In this document: one piece after another, positions 7,856 through 11,631 of the stretch
How the letters are laid out: each line of letters starts with the position of its first letter
How positions within the stretch are numbered: the first letter of the stretch is position 1
Source of the DNA: Chloroflexota bacterium
Lineage (GTDB): Bacteria > Chloroflexota > Dormibacteria > CF-121
Assembly: GCA_005889395.1 (NCBI GenBank)
Contig: VBFX01000180.1
Span: 1 to 11,631 of the forward strand
Direction of reading: 5' to 3'
Length of the DNA stretch: 11,631 nt
Position numbers and translations under genes: made by a program
Notes under the pieces: generated by a model
Told to the model about the DNA's origin: nothing
Seen by the model: only the letters and a program-made list of their open reading frames with translations
The model's database searches: none

Positions 7856-7861
7856 ATTCTA
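7856..7861 (-). promoter_or_regulatory. Putative -10 box (TAGAAT) for leaderless sigma-like/gcv operon
   Basis: TAGAAT on the minus strand is followed by exactly 6 nt (GAGAAC) and then the ATG of the sigma-like gene. A start site 7 nt downstream of the hexamer would coincide with the A of ATG, giving a leaderless mRNA. No -35 hexamer is evident at normal spacing. There is no room for a glycine riboswitch between this box and the gene. Confidence 0.6.
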
Positions 7862-7887
7862 CGAACGACCAGGCCGTGAACCGGGGC

Positions 7888-7893
7888 TATGAT
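7888..7893 (+). promoter_or_regulatory. Putative -10 box (TATGAT) for leaderless nfeD transcript
   Basis: TATGAT is followed by exactly 6 nt (CAAGTC) and then the GTG start of nfeD at 7900. This is the same geometry as the divergent box at 7856-7861. It supports GTG 7900 as the true start, since the frame is open much further upstream but that extension runs antisense through the sigma-like gene. No clear -35 or Shine-Dalgarno is seen. Confidence 0.6.
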
Positions 7894-7899
7894 CAAGTC

Positions 7900-9195
7900 G
7901 TGACGAGGGCCGCCCGGCTCTTTCTCGCGGCCACCATGCTGGCCGTTTTGCTACCCGCGGTTCAAGCCCGCGCCGCCGAGCCGCACGTCCTGGTGGCGAC
8001 CCTCAACGGGGTTATCAACCCGATCACCGACAACTATGTCTCCACGGCGGTCGACAGGGCCGTCTCGGGGCAGGCCAACGCGCTGATCATCGCCATGGAT
8101 ACCCCGGGTGGGCTCGACACGTCGATGCGCGACATCATCAAGAAGATCCTTGCTGCGCCGCTGCCCGTGGTGATTTTCGTGTCTCCCTCGGGCGCCCGGG
8201 CCGCGTCGGCCGGTCTCTACATCACAGAGGCGGCCGACATCGCCGTGATGGCGCCGGGAACCAACATCGGCTCCGCGCACCCGGTCAGCCTGGGCGGCTC
8301 CAACCCCGCCGCCAGTCCGGCGGCAAGCCCCGGCGCCAGTGGCGCCACCTCGACGGCGCCGGACATCGAATCGCAGAAGATCGAAAACGACGCAGCCGCC
8401 TACATTCGGGCGCTGGCCACGCTGCACAACCGTAATGCGGACTGGGCGGAGAAGGCGGTGCGGCAGAGCATCAACGCGCCGGCGGACGACGCCGTGAAAC
8501 TGGGTGTCGTCGACTTCGAAAGCCGCGACCTCGACATGTTGCTGCAGGAACTCGACGGTCGCCAGGTGTCGAAGGGTGGCCACACCTACACCCTTCAAAC
8601 CGCGAAAATCGGCATCGGCTTCTGGGTGACGCATCCCGGGATGTTTCTCCCTGGGGTCATCGGCGTCATCGCCGGCGTTCTCGCCGCTGTGTCCCTGTAC
8701 GATCTCCCGATCAACATCGCCGGAGTCCTCCTCATCTTGATCGCGGTCGTGCTCTTCGTCATCGACCTGAAGGCGGTGACCCACGGGGTGCTGACTACCG
8801 GAGGCATCGTCGCGATGACGCTGGGAGGCCTGCTCCTGGTCAACACCAGCTTCCTCGCCGAGGGCGTCAACATCCCACTCCTCATCGTCACCGTGCTCGT
8901 CATTGCCGGGGTCTTCCTCTTCATCCTTCGCAAGTTGATCGATGCCCGGCGGCGGCCGTACGCGGCGGGCGAGGAGTCGATGATCGGCAGTCTCGGTTCG
9001 GTCCGAGAACCGTTGGACCCCAGCGGGATGGTGTTCGTCAACGGCGCCCTTTGGCAAGCAACCTCAACCGGTGGGGCGCTCGAGACCGGGGCGCAGGTGC
9101 GAGTGGTCGGGGTCGACGGGCTTCGTCTGCGCGTCGAGCCAGTGCAACAACCGCAGGCGGGGCGGTCGGAAGGGCCGCAGGCGGCATCCTCATGA
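7900..9195 (+). CDS. nfeD: NfeD-family membrane-bound serine protease (stomatin operon partner)
   Basis: Long NfeD proteins combine a ClpP-class serine protease, a membrane bundle and a C-terminal OB-fold, and work with an adjacent stomatin/slipin. From GTG 7900 the 431-residue product starts with a signal peptide (about 1-26, probable cleavage after ARA). The protease domain covers about 28-215, with MDTPGGLDTSM and a SGARAASAGLYI motif. By analogy with the archaeal PH1510 protease, Ser103 is the probable nucleophile and Lys160 (SQKIENDAAAYIRALA) the probable general base. Four or more hydrophobic helices span about 238-347. The OB-fold covers about 365-420. An Ala/Ser/Pro/Gly-rich insert (about 132-154) sits between the two catalytic residues. 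The start was chosen because it gives the signal peptide and a leaderless -10 at the correct spacing. The stop codon overlaps the first 36-bp repeat. The slipin gene follows 199 nt downstream. Confidence 0.93.
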   Translation: MTRAARLFLAATMLAVLLPAVQARAAEPHVLVATLNGVINPITDNYVSTAVDRAVSGQANALIIAMDTPGGLDTSMRDIIKKILAAPLPVVIFVSPSGARAASAGLYITEAADIAVMAPGTNIGSAHPVSLGGSNPAASPAASPGASGATSTAPDIESQKIENDAAAYIRALATLHNRNADWAEKAVRQSINAPADDAVKLGVVDFESRDLDMLLQELDGRQVSKGGHTYTLQTAKIGIGFWVTHPGMFLPGVIGVIAGVLAAVSLYDLPINIAGVLLILIAVVLFVIDLKAVTHGVLTTGGIVAMTLGGLLLVNTSFLAEGVNIPLLIVTVLVIAGVFLFILRKLIDARRRPYAAGEESMIGSLGSVREPLDPSGMVFVNGALWQATSTGGALETGAQVRVVGVDGLRLRVEPVQQPQAGRSEGPQAASS

Positions 9196-9335
9196 TCACG
9201 CGCGCTTTTCCACGCCGGAGCGCGCTGATGATCACGCGCGCTTTTCCACGCCGGAGCGCGCTGATGAGCACGCGCGCTTTTCCACGCCGGAGCGCGCTGA
9301 TGAGCACGCGCGCTTTTCCACGCCGGAGCGCGCTG
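9192..9335 (+). repeat. Four tandem 36-bp repeats, each holding a 7-bp-stem hairpin
   Basis: Four head-to-tail copies lie at 9192-9227, 9228-9263, 9264-9299 and 9300-9335, with a 5-base remnant (ATGAT) after the last. Copies 1-2 begin ATGATCACG and copies 3-4 begin ATGAGCACG; the other 35 positions are identical. Each copy contains GCGCGCT, a 12-nt loop and AGCGCGC, a perfect 7-bp inverted repeat (9200-9206 with 9219-9225 in copy 1). Neighbouring copies can also pair the other way: AGCGCGC of one unit with GCGCGCT of the next, across a 10-nt loop. The array starts inside the nfeD stop codon and ends 59 nt before the slipin start. No spacers are present. It could act as a transcript-processing, attenuation or partial-termination element between the two genes, or be a recent slippage expansion. 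Presence is certain; function is inferred. Confidence 0.97.
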
Positions 9336-9384
9336 ATGATGTGACCCGTAACATGAACACCACGGCAGCGGTGCGTTAGCGAAG

Positions 9385-9390
9385 GGAGGG
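9385..9390 (+). promoter_or_regulatory. Shine-Dalgarno of the slipin gene
   Basis: GGAGGG lies 4 nt before the ATG at 9395, inside the purine-rich run GAAGGGAGGG. It is the clearest ribosome-binding site in the window, consistent with slipin being translated from a leadered, probably nfeD-linked, mRNA. A TAACAT hexamer at 9349-9354 could be a weak separate -10 box, but there is no supporting -35 and I would not rely on it. The rest of 9336-9394 holds nothing else recognisable. Confidence 0.7.
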
Positions 9391-9394
9391 ACTC

Positions 9395-10192
9395 ATGGGC
9401 GTTTTCGCTCTCATCGTCCTCGGCATCATCGTTCTCGTCGTCCTCATCGGCGTAAGCTCGGCGATCCGGATCATCAACGAATACGAGCGCGGCGTCCTCT
9501 TCCGTCTGGGCCGCCTGATGGCCCTTAAGGGTCCGGGACTGCGGCTGATCATTCCCTTCGGCATCGACCGCCTGGTGAAGATCGATCTCCGGACGGTGAC
9601 GCTCGAGGTCCCGCCGCAGGAGGTCATCACGCTCGACAACGTGACCATCAAGGTCAACGCCGTCATCTACTTCCTGGTCGTCGATCCCCGCAACGCCGTC
9701 ACCAAGGTTGCCAACTTCATCAACGCGACTTCACAAATAGCGCAAACTACACTACGGAGCGTCCTCGGCCAATCGTCGTTGGACGAGCTCCTCGCCAACC
9801 GGGAGAAGATCAATACCCGCCTGCAAAAAATCATCGATGAGCAGACGGAACCCTGGGGAATCAAGGTCTCGACCGTCGAGATCAAGGATGTCGAGCTCCC
9901 GCAGACGATGCAGCGAGCGATGGCCAAGCAGGCTGAGGCCGAGCGAGAGAAGCGAGCCAAGATCATCCATGCGGAGGGTGAGTTCGAGGCGGCGCAGAAG
10001 CTGACCGACGCCGCCGGCGTGATCGCGACGCAGCCCAGCGCGCTGCAACTCCGCTACCTGCAGACCCTTACGGAGATCGGGGTCGAACGGAACACGGTGA
10101 TCGTCTTTCCGGTACCAATCGACCTCGTCCAGCAGCTCATCGATATCCGCCAGGGCAAGGGCGGCGGATCGGCGACACCGGCAAAGACCTGA
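9395..10192 (+). CDS. Slipin/stomatin-like SPFH (prohibitin-homology) membrane protein
   Basis: SPFH proteins assemble into membrane-associated oligomers that organise membrane microdomains and partner proteases. This 265-residue product has an N-terminal membrane helix (about 3-22). The SPFH domain starts with IINEYERGVLFRLGR (26-40) and GPGLRLIIPFGIDRL (46-60), and continues through the typical DLRTVTLEVPPQEVITLDNV and VNAVIYFLVVDPRNAV. A charged helical coiled-coil (about 173-205, AKQAEAEREKRAKII) follows. The C-terminal hydrophobic segment NTVIVFPVPIDLVQQL (233-248) corresponds to the region cut in archaeal p-stomatin by its NfeD-type partner protease, an analogy from known PH1510/PH1511 work. 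Placement after nfeD supports a functional pair. The start has a strong Shine-Dalgarno at 9385-9390. Confidence 0.93.
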   Translation: MGVFALIVLGIIVLVVLIGVSSAIRIINEYERGVLFRLGRLMALKGPGLRLIIPFGIDRLVKIDLRTVTLEVPPQEVITLDNVTIKVNAVIYFLVVDPRNAVTKVANFINATSQIAQTTLRSVLGQSSLDELLANREKINTRLQKIIDEQTEPWGIKVSTVEIKDVELPQTMQRAMAKQAEAEREKRAKIIHAEGEFEAAQKLTDAAGVIATQPSALQLRYLQTLTEIGVERNTVIVFPVPIDLVQQLIDIRQGKGGGSATPAKT

Positions 10193-10269
10193 TCCTCCTA
10201 CTCGTTCACGGTGACGCCGCCGTCGATTTCTGGACGGTTGTCCTTCTCGGCATCGTCGCCGCCCTCTAT

Positions 10270-11175
10270 GTGCTCGCCAACTTCGGCGAACGCAACTCGA
10301 CGGCGCGGATCGTATCCCTCATCGCCGGTGGCGCACTCTGCGGGCTCGCGCTGCTGTTCGGCCTCCTCGTCGCCGGCGGCCACCTGGTGCTGTACCGAAC
10401 CGGAGCGGAGAGCCTCGACAAATTCCGGGCGGCCGAGTTTCTCGCCGTCCCGCTGACGATTGCCGGCGTCCTCGGCCTGCTGTACTTGTGGCCTCCGATC
10501 CAGCGCGCGCTGGCCCGCGTGATCCCGATACGCGCTGGCTCGCCGGTCATTTACCTCACGATCGTGCTCGGCCTGCTCCTGATCGCGCAGCAAGCCGGAG
10601 CGCAAGTGCAACCCGGCACACCCTTGACCCTCGCCGATCTCCTGGCGCAAGACATTCCGTTGCTCCTCCTCTCCTTTGTCGGAGTCGGGATCTTCGTTCG
10701 CCGGTCGCCGCGCGAAGCCACCGAACGGCTCGGCTTGCTCCCGCCGCGCCAGAAGCGATGGTGGGGGGTGGCGCTGGTCGGCATCTTCGCGTTCCTGGCG
10801 GTCGCCTACGGCATCGAGCGGGTTGCGGACACGCTGAGCCCCTCGAGCCAGCAACAGGTCACCAATGCGACGAATGTGCTGTTCAGCCACTTCAACAACC
10901 CAGTCGGCGTCGTCTTGCTCGGCTTGATGCCGGCGGTCGTGGAAGAGACCCTGTTTCGTGGCGCCCTCGTACCGCGCCTTGGCGTGCTGGTCACCGCCGT
11001 GCTCTTCGCCGCGCTCCACACCCAGTACGCCGTCACTTTCGCGACCCTCGAAGTATTCGTGCTCGGGATCGGACTCGGGTTACTGCGCGTTCGCTCCGGC
11101 AGCACACTGCCCTGCATGGTCACGCATGCCGGCTATAACATCGCCGTCGGACTACTCGGCTTCCTCGCGAAATAG
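10270..11175 (+). CDS. CPBP-family (Rce1/Abi-like) intramembrane glutamic protease
   Basis: This is a multi-helix membrane protein with the three CPBP motifs. They are EETLFR (EExxxR; Glu225, Glu226, Arg230), FAALH (FxxxH; Phe246, His250) and HAGYN (HxxxN; His286, Asn290). These form the metal-independent or metal-assisted active site of Rce1-like proteases and of bacterial relatives. The substrate here is unknown. The start is uncertain. GTG 10270 is the only standard in-frame start before the first clear helix. However, the same frame continues upstream as a convincing hydrophobic segment (VDFWTVVLLGIVAALYVL) back to the slipin stop. There it contains CTG at 10189, which overlaps that stop as CTGA. 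Either the protein begins at a non-standard codon and is coupled to slipin, or the upstream similarity to a membrane helix is chance. The stop is TAG at 11173-11175. Confidence 0.9.
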   Translation: MLANFGERNSTARIVSLIAGGALCGLALLFGLLVAGGHLVLYRTGAESLDKFRAAEFLAVPLTIAGVLGLLYLWPPIQRALARVIPIRAGSPVIYLTIVLGLLLIAQQAGAQVQPGTPLTLADLLAQDIPLLLLSFVGVGIFVRRSPREATERLGLLPPRQKRWWGVALVGIFAFLAVAYGIERVADTLSPSSQQQVTNATNVLFSHFNNPVGVVLLGLMPAVVEETLFRGALVPRLGVLVTAVLFAALHTQYAVTFATLEVFVLGIGLGLLRVRSGSTLPCMVTHAGYNIAVGLLGFLAK

Positions 11176-11213
11176 TTATGCACAGGCATTCCACTTGTGC
11201 AAACGTGCGTTTG
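11176..11213 (+). promoter_or_regulatory. Inverted repeats and a DnaA-box-like site upstream of parA
   Basis: The gap between the CPBP and parA genes (11176-11266) holds three nested signals. TTATGCACA at 11176-11184 is an exact match to the E. coli-type DnaA box TTATNCACA. TGCACA (11179-11184) and TGTGCA (11196-11201) form an inverted repeat with an 11-nt spacer. CAAACG-TG-CGTTTG (11200-11213) is a 14-bp palindrome. All lie 14-51 bp upstream of a TATAAT box, a normal place for a repressor or activator operator. Which protein binds is unknown. A single DnaA-box match has little weight, and this is not evidence of a replication origin. Confidence 0.4.
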
Positions 11214-11226
11214 ATCCCGGCGACCG

Positions 11227-11232
11227 TATAAT
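11227..11232 (+). promoter_or_regulatory. Putative parA -10 box (TATAAT)
   Basis: A perfect TATAAT lies 34 nt before the proposed TTG start of parA, predicting a leader of about 28 nt. The nearby TTGATC (11211-11216) is only 10 nt away and so is too close to serve as a -35. No other -35 candidate stands out. A palindrome just upstream (11200-11213) suggests regulation at this promoter. Confidence 0.5.
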
Positions 11233-11266
11233 CCGGGCAGCGCCGTCCCGCGTTCCAGCCAGCAAA

Positions 11267-11631
11267 TTGCCAAGAGTCTACGCAGTCGTCAACCAAAAGG
11301 GCGGAGTCGGCAATACCACGACCGCCCTCAACGTGGCCGCCAACCTTCCGCAGCTCGGCTTGAGCGGGTTGATCGTCGACATGGACCCGCAGGGCAACAC
11401 GACCAGTGGGCTCGGCATCATCCGCAGCGAGCTCAACAGTAGTGTCTACAACGTCATCGTGGATGCCGATGACATCAATGAGGTGATCCGTCCGACCGCG
11501 GTGCCGGGCCTCGACATCCTTCCATCACACGTCTCCCTGGCCGGCGCGGAGATCGAGCTGATCAATCTCGCGCGGCGCGAACGCCGCTTGCTCTACGCGC
11601 TCGAGGCGCTGCGCGTCTCCTACGACTACAT
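11267..11631 (+). CDS. parA: ParA/Soj-like chromosome-partitioning ATPase with altered Walker A, 3' end cut by the window edge
   Basis: ParA/Soj ATPases bind nucleoid DNA when ATP-bound and position chromosome origins or plasmids with ParB. The 121 visible codons start at TTG 11267 and read PRVYAVVNQKGGVGNTTTAL, then VDMDPQGNTTSGLG (Walker A-prime, Asp40) and LDILPSHVSLAGAEIEL, the standard Soj order. The deviant Walker A normally reads KGGVGKTT. Here the first signature Lys (Lys11) is present, but the second, the P-loop lysine, is Asn16 (codon AAT). That could abolish ATP use, or could be a one-base error (AAG or AAA to AAT). TTG is the only reasonable start: no ATG or GTG is in frame downstream of the TATAAT box. 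No Shine-Dalgarno is visible. ParB, normally next, lies outside the window. Confidence 0.9.
   Translation, partial: MPRVYAVVNQKGGVGNTTTALNVAANLPQLGLSGLIVDMDPQGNTTSGLGIIRSELNSSVYNVIVDADDINEVIRPTAVPGLDILPSHVSLAGAEIELINLARRERRLLYALEALRVSYDY

Noticed and set aside
7774..7899. Longer nfeD start at 7774
   Set aside because: The extension is antisense to the start of the sigma-like gene and carries no signal peptide at its end. GTG 7900 gives a signal peptide and a correctly spaced -10 box.
7850..7899. Glycine riboswitch ahead of the gcv operon
   Set aside because: The divergent gap is only 50 bp and the start appears leaderless, so no aptamer can fit.
7951..9057. 368-codon minus-strand frame opposite nfeD
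   Set aside because: It is composed of Arg/Asp/Gly/His-rich antisense translation of nfeD, which has clear domain motifs and a signal peptide on the plus strand.
9192..9335. CRISPR array (36-bp repeats)
   Set aside because: The units are directly adjacent with no unique spacers between them, only four copies exist, and no cas gene is in the window.
11211..11216. TTGATC as -35 for the parA TATAAT
   Set aside because: The spacer would be 10 nt, far too short for a sigma-70 promoter.
11176..11266. Replication origin
   Set aside because: Only one exact DnaA-box match, no AT-rich unwinding region and no dnaA or dnaN nearby. gyrB and parA in the window are suggestive but not enough.

Overview
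The window looks like a chromosomal housekeeping segment from a high-GC bacterium of the Terrabacteria type. No marker here fixes the phylum. Chloroflexota, Dormibacterota or another deep Gram-positive-like lineage would fit the separate gcvPA/gcvPB subunits, the frequent GTG and TTG starts, the scarcity of Shine-Dalgarno sequences and the -10-like boxes placed for leaderless transcription. That assignment is inference. No insertion sequence, prophage, CRISPR array, tRNA or rRNA was seen.

Minus strand, reading leftward from 7.85 kb: a degenerate sigma-70-like gene, then gcvT, gcvH, gcvPA and gcvPB, then gyrB and plsX, which runs off the left edge. The first five are packed with overlaps or gaps of 16 nt or less and look like one operon for the glycine cleavage system (P, T and H proteins; the L protein is not here). 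gyrB follows gcvPB after 45 nt and has its own TATAAT box. plsX follows gyrB after 20 nt. gcvPB is split: its N-terminal 59 codons and its catalytic body are in different frames, and a conserved stretch of about 19 residues is missing at the junction.

Plus strand, reading rightward from 7.9 kb: nfeD (a ClpP-class membrane serine protease), four tandem 36-bp hairpin repeats, a slipin/stomatin gene, a CPBP-family intramembrane protease gene, then a roughly 90-bp regulatory gap and the start of a parA-like ATPase gene, which runs off the right edge. nfeD and slipin form the well-known stomatin/NfeD partnership of membrane quality control. The CPBP protease follows closely.

The two blocks diverge from a 50-bp intergenic region. 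On each side a TANNNT box lies exactly 6 nt before the start codon, the geometry of leaderless mRNAs. The observations most worth checking are the broken gcvPB, the 36-bp hairpin array, the sigma-like protein with no promoter-melting or -35-binding region, and the ParA Walker A motif with Asn in place of the invariant Lys.
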